A stretch of DNA of 64,000 bases from Pyrocephalus nanus (GCA_038380795.1 CM076268.1:17922001-17986000); one strand, 5' to 3'; counted from the stretch's first letter, positions 36,567 through 48,309 are shown. Numbers and translations are program-made. Notes: generated by a model not told the origin, from the sequence alone.

Positions 36567-37624
36567 ACTGGTCACTAGGATGGGTTTTATTTACCCACCA
36601 GCTAGTGAGATGGGAATTTGCATTGGAGATCATCAATTACTCCCTTCACTTCTCCAGTTCCCTTATCAGCAAACAAAAACAAATCAGTGGAGTTAAGCAC
36701 ACTGAGAGAGCCACTGAATGTGCAAACACTATTTTTGCTCAGAGACTTGTGTACAGGGCCGTAAAAATTATATTTCTGTAAATGGGAAACTTTCACCAAA
36801 GCAGTCCCTGTATTTGTAACATTACTCTATAGCCCAGGTAACTAGCTGTTACTGAAAATGCTCAGTTCCAGGAAAATCAAAGAACATATTTCAAACTTTC
36901 AAACTGGTATTGACAAATGCATTATGAGCTGTTTATTTTATTAGAAATAGTCTCCAAAAAGAGACCAAATTCCCTTCATAGTCTAGTTACAAACAGTAAC
37001 TTGCCCATCTCTTCTTCTTAGTGGAATGTCAACACAAAACTGCACAGCAGACTGTAAAACTGTGCGTTGAAATTCAACAGGTTAGTTCCTTGGCACGCAA
37101 TTCCAAGCAAATGGTGCTTTAAATCCTATCAGCATCCCCCTCATGGAAACAGGAATATCATTTTCTTAGTTGACTGGCTAAACAGAAACATTATGTTTTC
37201 AAATCCCGTTGAAGTGCTTATGATTATTTTTAGGTTTCCCACTATAAGATGTAAAAAAAGGTTTTTTAGGATAATGTATTTTCTTTCTTTTTTTTATTCC
37301 TGAATTTTTCTTTTATAATAATTTAATGAACTTTAGGGACCAATAACGATTTTAGAAAATAAAAACCTGTATGTTAGACCATGTAACTGCAAAATTTTAA
37401 TCTTTCTCAAGGTTTTATTTCTTAAAATTTAGTTAATATATAAATCTGTACAGTTTTTGTCATCACAAATACACATTTCTCTGTGGAAATTGGTTTGCCT
37501 GAGATGATATACTTTGCTCAGCATCCATGATATGGAGGAAGCAGAGAGAGTATTTTGAGCACTTAAAGACTTTCACATCAAAAATAGTGTTTCATTTATT
37601 TTTTTTCTAATACTATATTCTCAG
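36567..37624. other. Gene-free AT-rich sequence
   Basis: No gene or named repeat recognised. Confidence 0.6.
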
Positions 37625-37676
37625 TTTCTCAAATTAATTTGAGAAATCAATTCAGTGAAGCCATCAAAGCTGAATT
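37625..37676. repeat. Perfect 22-bp palindrome followed by a second inverted repeat
   Basis: The arm TTTCTCAAATT (37625-37635) is followed directly by its exact reverse complement (37636-37646), with no spacer. Immediately after, AATTCAG (37649-37655) and CTGAATT (37670-37676) form a second stem with a 14-nt loop. The centre of the first carries TTAATT homeodomain-like cores on both strands. Confidence 0.9.
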
Positions 37677-37689
37677 TAACCATGTCTTA

Positions 37690-38090
37690 AGCATGACTCT
37701 ACTCGCAATTCCAATCCATTTCTGTGTCTAAATAAACACAAAGCTCTGCAGCACAGCTCTGGTATTCACATTTCTCCGAGCCACAGCTCTCACTACAATA
37801 TATTACTCCCTATATAAATGACAACAGCGAGAATTTTTTTAACCTCAGTTAAAATGCAAAAACAAAGCAGGAATCCCTTTTCCAGCCCTTACCATGTTAG
37901 ATTTATGATCAAAAATACGATGTGTCTCTCAACAGGGGGAGGTCACAGAATGGTCTGAGCTAATATCGGAGCCTGCGAAAAAATGCATTGTTGTTTGGTT
38001 AACCAGTGTCACACAATTAGGCAATGCTCAAAAATCAATTAGTTATACATTGTAGCCAAAATGGCATGTTTTCCTAACTGTGGTATATTT
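37690..38090. promoter_or_regulatory. Candidate conserved noncoding element
   Basis: Six CpGs lie between 37704 and 37977 in AT-rich surroundings. A 10-bp palindrome TGGTTAACCA is at 37996-38005. Two CAATTAG homeodomain sites (38014-38020, 38036-38042) are 22 bp apart, about two helical turns. There is no repeat signature and no long frame. The segment looks like a vertebrate developmental enhancer, but that is inference from composition and motifs. Confidence 0.33.
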
Positions 38091-38306
38091 TATTTCCTCT
38101 TGCACCCCTAATAATAGTTCTAACCAAGATGTTTTTAAGTCCTATATGACTTGAAAATGATGGTTTCTTAGGAAAAAATTAGTTTTTCAAATCTGGAAAT
38201 GATAGAGTTCCTAAAACATCCAGAACAGCTTTAAAACAATTACTTTTGTCTGACCTGGTCTGTATTTTCAAAAGCTTTTAGGTCAGTTTGTCTTTCTTCT
38301 TTCTTG

Positions 38307-38308
<2 letters not shown>

Positions 38309-38347
<39 letters not shown>
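38309..38347. repeat. T39 homopolymer tract
   Basis: Thirty-nine consecutive T at 38309-38347, the longest homopolymer here, preceded by a tctttc-rich stretch. No retroposon body was recognised on the right side, where one would lie if this were a minus-strand poly(A) tail. The exact length is prone to sequencing error. Confidence 0.85.
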
Positions 38348-38353
<6 letters not shown>

Positions 38354-39263
38354 ACTAAGATGCAGCTGTGAAAACTGGATTCTTCTTTTGAACTCCTGTA
38401 TTTACGTTTGCTTCTGGCAGCCCTGAGGAAATGTGATTGTTTTAAAGCTTGCTGCAGAGTTTAAAAGGTTTTAATATGGGAGGCCAAAAGTAACATGTTA
38501 CACAGTTCAGTGGAATTAGAAGTCCATACTTCTGCCTCAGTCTTTCTCCGTGGTGATCAGGTGAAGCTGGGGTGTAACTGCAGCATAGGTATGCTGGTGA
38601 TTTCTAGTGTTTAAGGCATCTAATAAAAAGATTAAGGAGTGAAATGGTTCCAAGCTTGACCAGACTTTCCCCAAGGGCAAGACCATTTGTGCACAAGGCA
38701 ATGTATCTGATGTTTCTCAAGGCAAAATCTACCAGGTTTTGGTAGATACTGCTTTTATATACTTAACTTACATTTTAAGACAGATGGAAGCCAAGACTGT
38801 TTTGTTCAAGATGTACCAACTAATACACTGATAAACAAAGTGCCCAGAATGGGACTCCTGACACAAACAGTCCTAACTGTGGCAGAAGTGCGATTGCCAC
38901 AAGGCAAACTGGTCACATTTGTGGCATAAAAGACAGCACCCACCGGCCCCAGGTAAGCCTATCCCTGGGCAGAAGCAGTGCCAGCCTTCCAGCTGGCTTC
39001 CTTTGGGGCACTCCTGCGGTTTTCTGTGTGTATCATGCATGGAGGTGTACTTTTAACCTCAGCTAAGAGTCACACCTTAAATCTTAGATCAAAAAATAGT
39101 CTCTGTCATAATCCTAATCAAATAAAGGTTTAAACTGAGTTTTAATCTGCTAGTTAATGCAAATTAGCATCAATTCATTTAAACACTATTGCCATACCAA
39201 AATGAAAAGAATTTGCCAATGAACTTAAGGTCTCGGGTTTGCTCCAGAGAAACGTTTATGCAC
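38348..39263. other. Gene-free sequence with an octamer/homeodomain composite
   Basis: No gene recognised. ATGCAAATTAGCAT at 39157-39170 joins a perfect POU octamer (ATGCAAAT, 39157-39164) to an AATTAG homeodomain core and a second POU-like GCAT half. It is nearly palindromic. Confidence 0.5.
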
Positions 39264-39360
39264 ACCTCTTCATAGTACATGTGTAAGTAGTCCTGCTAAA
39301 ATCTGTGGGACTACTCATCCAGCAGGAATGTCCCTTTGGTACACTGCTGGATCAAGATAT
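39264..39360. repeat. Ancient palindromic amniote repeat fragment
   Basis: AGTAGTCC (39286-39293) and GGACTACT (39308-39315) are exact inverted arms around 14 nt, with 'acatgtgtaagt' to the left and 'ctgctggatcaag' to the right. This matches the pattern of an old sauropsid repeat (gtgagtagtcccattgacttcaatgggactactcac ... gcaggatcgggcc). A related piece is at 1583-1680. I cannot give its database name. Confidence 0.5.
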
Positions 39361-42154
39361 CAAGTGATATATGGCTGGAGATAGGTTATATATTTCAGCC
39401 AACAAGATGGTGTTATGGGCAAACTCCTACTGTATTTTGATCACTGAAGCTTTGATCCTACTTCACCTGTGGCTGGAAATCAGCATTACTTGGCTTCTTG
39501 TGTGTGGGCTGCTCTGCAGTGAGGTGGTGGGAAGCACTGCAGAATCTACAGCTGCTGCCTCCAGAAGAAGGGACCCTGGGACGAATTTTCAGAAAGCAAT
39601 AGGCTGGTAATACAAGTGAAGAAGGGCAGGAAAATTTATAAACATCTCTTCTGTAATGTTCAATTAATTAAATGACTATGTCCAGATCAGTTTCCTCTTC
39701 TGCTTTGCTTTATCTCTGGTAGGAAGAGATTACAAGTCAGATTACTCTTTCATCTTTTTCCTTTAACCAGAGGGTACAAGTAAAATCTAATGGCCAAAAC
39801 CAAAATGAGCTGTTATGTTGCATTCAACAGCAAGGGGCTACTTTAAATGCTCTGGCTTTTGTGGTTCTAGTTACATGTGGTTCCAAAAGCATAGGAATTC
39901 ACAGTGAGGAGCTCTGTCCTAATTAATCCTAACTTTATGTGCTCAGATTCAACTCTATGATCTAGTGAGAAAGTGATACGAGCCATGTCACCAGAGTAAG
40001 TTGACTGTCACTTAAATGAAATTGCTTTCTATATGTTGGTATAAATCAACCAGATCCAGCGAGGACTCCCTAGTCTTTTCACCAGCATGACTTCATTAGC
40101 TGTGTAAATTGTACAGAGAAAAGTTACTTTGGGAGAAATATCCATACACTGGTTTTCTTTTTTGGGGGGTTCATACTGCTTTTATGCCTAAATTTTGATG
40201 CTGGGAATGGGTAAAGTGTTCAATTGTGTCAGGATCCATATGAAGTCTCCTCAGTACAGCATGTGCCTGGCTCAGCTGGCCTGAGTGTCACTGAAGAGGA
40301 ATGTGTGTGGGCCATGAACTGCTTTCATCAGCAATATTTGCTGATCACTGCAGTGCTTACAGTGGCAGGAGATCACAGCCCTGTTGCTTTTGGGGATATA
40401 TCAAGGAGCATTTGGGAGGTAACTGTCCAGAACGACATGCTCTGGTGTGTGAAAGGGCAGGGGGAAAATGTGAGTTACCACCAGCCCCCTTTAGTAAAAG
40501 AAAAAGCATATTTTCATTAAAGAAAAAAAGTAGTTGGTGTCCCGGGGAGGGGGAAGGAGGTGTGAGAAGCCACAATGCTCTTTCTGAGGAGAGCCATGTT
40601 GCTGAGCTCATTATGCCAAAGAATATCACCCTGGAACCATGAGACCTTAATCTGGCAGGACTCAGGCTGCATCATTTCAGAGGTTAAAATACAATTTCTT
40701 TCTCCAATAATGGTGAAGGGCTGAGAAAAACTTCTGTAATATGCAGCAGAAAATGGAAGGAACAATATTCTGCTTAAAGTATGATAGAACTGAATCCACA
40801 GTCAGCATTAATACTTGAGAACTTGAGAATATGAAATAGGGATATGAGGTTTATTTTCAAAATGTCTTTTTCTTAAGAGACAATTTCCTAAATCTAAAAG
40901 GAAAAAAGGACACTAAGCAGATGGCAGAGCACCTCCATATCACAGTTTCACTGTGTATCTCTCTCTCCCCACAAAGAAAGCTGCAATCAGAGAGTAGTGG
41001 TGAGGTGTACAGCCCAAACCTGGGGATGTTCTGGCTCGGACAGCTGCCTGGATGTATGCATTTTCCTCACAAATGGCAGCTGTGCAGAGGTCATGCATAT
41101 CCCAGTCCTCCTCCTAAACTGGGGTGACTAAACCTTTGCCTTCTGGCCAGTATGCAAGAGGCCTGTTTGATCTCTTGTTTGTACATGATTTCCACTCATC
41201 CCCTTCCAGAGAAACTTGCTGTCCTGTTGAAGAAAGCCCTCCCTTCCGAGACAGAGCACAGACCCTTGGTGGGTGATCCTCTGCACACATGTTTCCAGAC
41301 AGCAACTTTGCCAAAGAGAAGTGCATGCTCCCTTCCCACTATGTGTTATGTTGGGGCTTTTGACTGCACTGCAAGTTCCTGTCACTGTCAGGGAGGAGGG
41401 ACTGACAGAGGACAGAAGTCTCCATCTTGTATATATCATCTCTTTTCCCTTTAAAATATGCAAAACAGTTACCTTAAACTAGACATGAGGCAGACGTAAA
41501 TGCTTAAGATTCAGATTTTGTCTGTCCTGGAGTCCAGACCTTTAGTTCAGGCTTGTTTGATAGCAATTCCTGACCTTGAGTCAGGACACCCAGGGAGTAT
41601 GCATCCCAGTCCTGGCCAAACTTTGCTGTCTCTCTCTGGGTCAGTGGCTGGGAAATGACTTGTGGGTCTCTTCCAAAGCTCTCATCGTTTTTCAACACCT
41701 CCCTACTGGTTCTTGATAATCTCTTCCCTTCCTACAGTGAAGAATCTCTTGACTCCTCAGGATGTTTAGAGATTCTGGGACATTATACATTGCCAATTTC
41801 TTCTTATTTCTCCTAATTTTTCCTTCTCTCCTCATTAGCCTTTAATGTTTTACCCACCACTTATTTTCAGGTCTGGGAGATATATTTTCATAAGCTGATC
41901 TGGAAGATAACAGAAAAACAAGACTTTCTTGATGTTCTGCCTTAACTGTCAGTTACTTAATTCCTTCTACTGATCCTAACTCGACACCCTGAGAGAACTC
42001 CAAGTAATTTTCTTTCCTCCTGTAGTGCCTCCTCTCCAGAAAACCAACGATGCTCTTATGACTCTGGAGATCACCCTTTCTCCCTTGCATTTTGGCCAAG
42101 ACAGAAGACAGTTCTTTTGATATAACCCCACATAAATCAGTCTCTCTAGCCACT
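39361..42154. other. Gene-free sequence
   Basis: No gene recognised. At 41735-41755 the words acagtgaagaatctctt resemble the antisense CR1 word acagtaaagaatttctt. The old CR1 relic that follows may therefore reach back to about 41725 in a much decayed form. Frames of 100-113 codons at 40.2-41.5 kb have no domain. Confidence 0.55.
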
Positions 42155-42300
42155 CTATCATTTTACTGTGCTTCTCTGAATTCCTTCCAATTTGTTCTCA
42201 CTACTGTTACTGAGCTGCCCAGAACTGAACACAATATTAATATTCCACACATTGTATATAGTGCCTGTCAGGCAAAGATTAGAAGTTTTATGAAGATTGA
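42155..42300 (-). mobile_element. Old CR1/L3-type LINE relic, antisense
   Basis: The plus strand reads cttctctgaattccttccaa, then tttgt, then gctgcccagaactgaacaca followed by atatt. Further on come atagtgcc and caggcaaag. This follows the antisense CR1/L3 block (cctctctgaacttcctccagtttgt ... gcgcccagaactggacacagtactcc ... cagtgccgag). It derives from the 3' part of the element. The divergence is high and no reverse transcriptase frame remains. Confidence 0.55.
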
Positions 42301-42629
42301 TTATTTAAACCTTCCAATACCACCAGTGATCGTGAAGTCACTGACTATTAATTATCCCAAATTCGAAAAATTCCACTCATCTACTTATCAAGGTCAATTC
42401 ATGTTTCTGATGGCTGAGTGAAATGTTAGCTTTTCTTATCCTCACTATAGTGAAGGGTAAGCCAGTAGACTTTGGCATCCAGCCACAAAAAGCCTCATAT
42501 TGTAACAACATTACGGCATTTGCAGGCGCCTAATGGAGCTGCCAGCCCCAGGTTCAGGGAGTGCTCTGCCTGTTCACTGCACAGGAGGGCTTGGTGCTTC
42601 AGGAGTCAACCTCAAACCAGTATGCTGGA
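42301..42629. other. Gene-free spacer between two repeat relics
   Basis: No gene or repeat recognised. Confidence 0.55.
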
Positions 42630-42745
42630 TGAGGAGTGGCTCAGTGAGCTGACAAAAAAATGCTGATGAGAAAGACAGGTTTCAAATCCCTGTTCTGCTC
42701 TGGGACTGGAATCTATGCCCGCCCTTTACTCCCCAAAACAGAAAT
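42630..42745 (+). mobile_element. tRNA-derived SINE-like fragment (MIR type)
   Basis: A pol III A-box-like tggctcagtgag (42637-42648) is followed about 30 nt later by a B-box-like ggtttcaaatccc (42678-42690) and tgttctgctc. This is the usual head and first core of MIR-type SINEs (tggnncagtgg ... gggttcaaatcccagctctgc). A later 'aacagaaatggga' may match the aaaatgggga end. A tRNA gene is unlikely because the arms do not close into a cloverleaf. Confidence 0.42.
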
Positions 42746-45700
42746 GGGACATGGGGTAACAGGGCATTTCATACAACCTCTCTGAGGTCAGCAATAATTT
42801 TTTTTGTCTGCATCAAGCAGCTTAAGACAACTCTTCTGCCTTTCCAGGCTGGTGCTCAGCTCTAAGAACCTGCAGTACTTCAGTATCCATGTCTTTGATT
42901 TGCATCGAGTAAAGTACTTTGTAAGGAAGGCTGCAGCTAAAACATTTCAAAATGTGATGTTAAAACTGCTGTCTGATTGTAATAAGGTCAGTATTTTATG
43001 GTGGGACATGCTACTTTACATAGATGAATAGTTTTCCATAGTTCCTACAAAGAGCTAGTGAGGAGCTGTAGGCTTCAGATTTCACTTATATGAAACCTTG
43101 AAACGTGCCAAAAGCAGAGAACCTAGAGCTGCACAATGTATGTTGCTGCAAAGATTTCAAGGAGGCATAGTTATCTCCCTTCTCCAACTGCCTTGTGCTA
43201 GGCTTCTGAGGGATACGTGCCTTGGTCATGCCCACAGCGGGGGCTCCCATGAAGGACTAGCCGGCCCTTTGTGCAGTGACACAGGAATCGTGCAGGCTGC
43301 AGTCTGACTACTCTTGGGCACAGAAAATGCTGGATACATGTCCTATCCCATACATCCTTGTCTTCTGCATAGATTCAGTAGAGATGGAATGAAAATTTGC
43401 AGTGTTGTCTTTTCACAAAAGTAAACTACCAACAAATAACCAAACAAAACGGTTTTGTGTAGAGAATTTAAACAATACCATATATTTCTCCACTTCAGCA
43501 GAAAGTGGAGCTTATATTTTAATGAAAGAAACCTGTCCTACCTGTAGGCTTGTTACCCAGACATTTCCAGTACAGGGTCAGCAGTATCTAAAGCTTGTTT
43601 GTTTCCATGTTGTTGGCAGATGAATGAGAGTTTTCAGCCATGGCTATGCTTGGGAGTCTCTCCTGCTGTTCTCTGTACATAGACTTAGGCGCTGTCCCAA
43701 ATTGCTAGATAATTGTTGCCACACAGTCTGCTGAGTTGGTCAATCCTACTGTGGGATCAGTCAGATGTCCTTAAGCTTCACAAGTCTGACCCAGGGCTTG
43801 AGCTTATCAGATGCCATAGTGTAGATGGGGGAATGACCAGGAAAAAAATGTAGCTGATTTTCTGGAAATTAACAGAAAAACATAGATTTGCCATGACAAT
43901 TAAAGGAAAAAAAAGCATCTTAACCACTTCCTGGTTTTCCTCAGCATCTTTGTAAGGGATGGGTGAAAGTAATGAAAGACCTAGTAGTGTGAAGTTGGTT
44001 TCTTCACTGCTAATGTCCACTTGCTCAGACTCAAGACAGTAACCTGTAATACTTACATGTTAATACTTAAATGTGGAGCCACTGATCACTGCAGTAGGAG
44101 GCTGTAAATAAGAGTTTCTGCTCTGAGATTCTGGTGGTGCTGGAGGATGTTTGCCACACTGGGGGAGCAGGACTGGTCTGAAGCAAGGCCAAGTTCAAAA
44201 TCAAGTCTCTGTTCTGAAGGAAGTAATAAGTGATAAGTGTGAGATATAAGACTGAAATTATGGGCTGCTAACAACTCTCAAAGGCTTCTAGCTTTAGTTC
44301 CTGGAGCTATCCTGGGCCAGATTTTCATGCCAACAAGTTTCCTGAGGAAAATATATCTGTTCTACACACACTGATGAGAGAGCACTGCAGAATTGCCATG
44401 GAAAACCAATCCATATGAAATGCTTTCCAATAGTTTTTAAAGTTAATGGAAAGAGTCCAGTGGTTTAATTGTGCATAGTACATCACCCTTCTCTGAAAGG
44501 TTGCCTGGCTTTGCTGAGCTCATGAAAAGGACTGAATCAAATACTCCTAAACTTTCAGGTCCTAATGTGGAGGAGGAAATTCCCAGTTAACCTTTGGTCT
44601 ATTTCCAGATGCTGTTCATCACAATTGTACCACTAATTTGCTGAGTTAATGACTTCTTCAGAACATCTTTTAGCAAGTTGCTATGCATATTTGAAGGTAA
44701 CATTAGCTTCACGCAGACTGTGTGTTTTTTTAAATGTGAACAGTGATGCCAACTTATTTCAGATTTACAAATTGCAGAAAGAGAAACTGCTGACAGAACT
44801 TCATGATCACTAGGTTTCAAGAGAGATATCAACACTAACTTGGCTTTTCCTGTACAGTTCTCATAGTATGACATCTAAGTAACTATTTCCCAAAGGAAAA
44901 CATTTTGAAGAATACCCAAGGGAACGTTTGGGACTTAATTTTTTATCAAACTGTCCCACAGTTACACCAGTGGCAGTAATATATTATTGTGTATGATACT
45001 GACATTTTCAGAGGATTCAGTCTGCACAGCATCTGTACCAGCTAAGGATTTTTGGCATTTTCACACAGCTTCTGCCAAAATTCATCTGCCTGCCTGCATA
45101 CTTTGCAAGGCAAACCAGCATTTACATATGCGTTGGCTTTTAAGTATAAACTGGGATATTAAAGAACGTTAGTGGCTGGAAAATGTAACAACATCAGTGT
45201 GAAGAGATTTGCCTTCAGGTTATTATTTCTGTACACAGAGCATTAGTGTTTGGAGCATTGTGCAATGCATGACAGAGAAACTCTCACCTCACTGGTTAGT
45301 TTTTGATGTCTCAATGAGGCATGAAGACAGCAAATCCCTTGGTGGTTGGCAGGAGACATTGATTCATTTCACAGGTCTCGAGAGGGCAAAGACCAAACTT
45401 AATAACCTGAGAAGTGAACGTTTTGAGAAGTCTGATATGGAGTCAGGCCTCCTATTTGAGCTCCTGACGCTTACTCAGCTGAAAGTTGTTCTCTTTGTGG
45501 CAATTTTGGAGAAGGCCAAAAATAACAGCATTCTGTGCCTCTTTGGAAGTCCTTATTCCCTACACCATTTCTTTCCATTCAGGAGTTCTGAATGCTAAAT
45601 GAAGGGACCAGCCTCTGCTCATTCCCTTTCTGCCCTTGACTCCATGCAAGGATGTCAGTGGAGGTGAATCACAAGCACAGTAGGGAGGTAGGCTGCTGTG

Positions 45701-46025
45701 TTTCACCATGGAAAAGGGTGATTCCATGAACCATGTGCCCATGTGCCTCACTCCTTGTTTAGTTCTTGTTCCTGCCACAGGCCACTGGCTCTCTCACTCA
45801 TGGCCAATGGTATACAACTTCTGAGGCACTGAGAATTACTGCTCCCATCACGTCATCCTCCTGTTTCCAGGAAAAACAGTGAATACAAACTAGGATCACA
45901 GTTTTTGTGGCAATCTTCGATAAAGTAATGTGAAGTTTCAATGGGAAATAGTAATTATTTACCAAAAAGAACAACTGCAAGTTTCTTACAAGCAGCAATA
46001 GGGTGTTTCAGATTTCTAGCCTACC
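42746..46025. other. Gene-free sequence
   Basis: No gene recognised. The plus frame at 45209-45598 (129 codons) looks protein-like by eye but has no domain or splice support. Confidence 0.55.
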
Positions 46026-46029
46026 AGAA

Positions 46030-46173
46030 GGAATCAGAAAGAAAAAAAAAAAAGGAAGAAACAAGCAAACAAACAAACAAACCAAAACCAAAGCCCAAAA
46101 CTAAACAAACAAACCAAAACAAAACAACAACAAAAAACAACAACAAACAAAAAACCCCACAACAAACCCACAA
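46030..46173. repeat. A-rich and (CAAA)/(CAA) simple-sequence tract
   Basis: Poly-purine A-rich sequence (46030-46062) passes into CAAA/CAA-type repeats. From 46103 to 46173 every base is A or C (71 nt). Translation gives Lys/Gln/Pro/Thr-rich artefact frames. Confidence 0.9.
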
Positions 46174-47989
46174 GGGAAGCGGATGTTCTACAGAAATCTT
46201 TAGTTAATCAAAGATTTCTTTCCAAATTCCACCTTCTCAGCCCTCAGGTTCCAATGGAAAAAGTACTTTTGAGGGCCCAGAGAAAGCTGGTAGGAAAAAC
46301 ACTAAAATCCAGGGAATTAGATGGAATATGGGCCATGTGAATCTAAGCTGTAACAGCTTAAGGTAAGACTGTCAAAGTGAGCAGAGATTTTATGCTTGCA
46401 AAGCTGTGAAAAGTGGGCCTAAAAGTCAGAAAATGGTCATTCTTTGATGTTTAAACTTTCTCTTATTTCCCACACTTTTTTTCTTTTTGTGTGTGTGACT
46501 TCAGTTTACATTTGTAGACCACCTTATTTTGGTTTGATACACACTGCTGTGGTCCAGGTAGGAATGCAGCAGATGTGTAGAAAATTTGAGCACACCATAA
46601 AAGAAACAAAAAGAATTATAAATAGAGGCTTTGGAAGGTGTTTAGGCTATGCTTATGGTGGTTCAATGAAATTTAAGGCAGTGGAATGACTGACATTAAA
46701 GGGTACAGAAAAATATAATGGCCTTCCCATGGGAAAAATGTAATTTCATCACTAAGGACAAACAAACAGTTGGGACAAGCAGTTGAAATAAAATTTAACT
46801 GAGTTTATTTTTTAAAGAAAATCATGGGTTTAGAAATGCTGAAAAGCTGCCTTCAGTTTTTGGTTTGACCTTATTCCTGGCATATCCTTTTCCCACAAGG
46901 GCCTGTGGTGCCCCATGGTCCATGAGGTCCCCTGGCTGCCCTTTGCCACCCTTCATCCATGTGTCAGGCCATGCAAGCGGCTGCAGGGCAGGGTTGCACA
47001 GTGTGTCCCTGCGCGGTCCCTGTGGCACGGTGCAGACACCAAGCATCATGTCAGCTTTTGGACAAAATGCTGCAGGTTTTCTGCTCTCCATTTTGTGACT
47101 TCTGTGGAAAATTCCACTGGAAAGGATCCATTTAAATGGAAAATGTTTATAATATTGAAACAGACCCATTTTTGATATGAGAAAGTGTGGGGGTGGAGGG
47201 ATGCTCTGCTCAAAATACTTCAACTAACTCTGCTTAACAGAAGAACTACTCATCTCACTGTTGGTCTAAAAACAATGGATTTACTATATTTGTTGTTAAA
47301 TAGAGTTCCAGGGAACAAAACTCACTAATGAAGCAAGAACAAAACTCAGCTTGCTTTTACTATTCATCCAAAACTAACAAGGAACCATAAGTTTTAAAAC
47401 AATGCACTATACTGCTGGACAGTCTAATTTTTCACTGTTTTGTTTCAAAACAATGAAATGCCAATAAATATAATGACCTGCATTGGAAGGACTCAACAGT
47501 GGTTTTTAAATGCTTCAGGGTGATCAGAATGTTTCAGGTTGATCCACGTTAATTCTTTCAGTATGTCTTGCTTTTCTGAAAACTCTAGAAATGTTTTTGG
47601 TCCAAGCCATGTTAATGTAGCTCTAATCATTACAATTTAATGCAATTTGTAATGTGCTTACGAAAACAGAGCTTACCAACTTTAATGAGACTTAACCCTC
47701 TCTGAAACAAAATATTCAAAATCACACCTGGAAACAAGATTCCCAAATTTCTTGAACAATTCAGAAAATCTTACATTTCTGTATATACTTCCTGCAAGGC
47801 AGGCTGATGAATATTAGAAATGCATGGTTGATCAGAGCATGCATGGCTCAGCAATGGCATATTAGTTCCTTCTGAAAGACCAAAATATGAGATCTGCTGT
47901 TTCTGATCACATCAGGCCACACTATGTGGGTCATTTATACTTGCCCAGTGACTGACTGAGCAAATGATGTGAAATGATCCATACCTGCA
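46174..47989. other. Gene-free sequence
   Basis: No gene recognised. A GC-richer patch at 46880-47060 opens several overlapping frames (133 codons minus, 86 and 77 plus), which reads as a composition effect. Confidence 0.55.
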
Positions 47990-48180
47990 GCTCTGACCTC
48001 ACGGTACTGAGAGGGGCCCACAAGGAGACAGAGTTCACCGAGACATCTTTTTGAAGTTTATTTCAGATTTGGTGTAGCATGAGGTCTTCTGTTTAGGATT
48101 TTATTATCTAATCTGTTCTCTAACATACTGCATTAAAAACAAACAGTCGGCGTCTGTTTCCATACACAGAAATGTCCTCT
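47990..48180. promoter_or_regulatory. Candidate conserved noncoding element
   Basis: CpGs are retained at ctcacggta, tcaccgag and gtcggcgtc within AT-rich sequence. AAACAG (48141-48146) and CTGTTT (48154-48159) flank the CpG pair as an inverted repeat. This is a weak, composition-based call. Confidence 0.2.
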
Positions 48181-48291
48181 ATTCCATCCACCTTTGTACA
48201 ATGCATTCCAGCCACAAACACTGTTTTTTCACTATCCCTGATGTCCTGTTTAGAATGAAGAATGACTCTCTGTTTGGCCTGGGTATGGTTA

Positions 48292-48309
48292 TTTACAAAT
48301 GTTTGTAAA
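48292..48309. repeat. Palindrome of forkhead-like half-sites
   Basis: TTTACAAA (48292-48299) and TTTGTAAA (48302-48309) are perfect inverted arms around TG. Each arm resembles a forkhead core (tgtttgt). Confidence 0.8.

Noticed and set aside
36362..36636. Lys/Glu-rich and Phe-rich frames
   Set aside because: Direct translations of the polypyrimidine/polypurine tract.
42637..42690. tRNA gene
   Set aside because: A-box and B-box words are present, but the acceptor and anticodon stems do not form. A SINE fragment fits better.
45209..45598. 129-codon plus-strand frame
   Set aside because: The composition looks protein-like, but there is no recognisable family, no Kozak or splice evidence, and the length is within chance range.
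46021..46207. Lys/Thr/Asn/Gln-rich frame
   Set aside because: Translation of the A/C simple-sequence tract.
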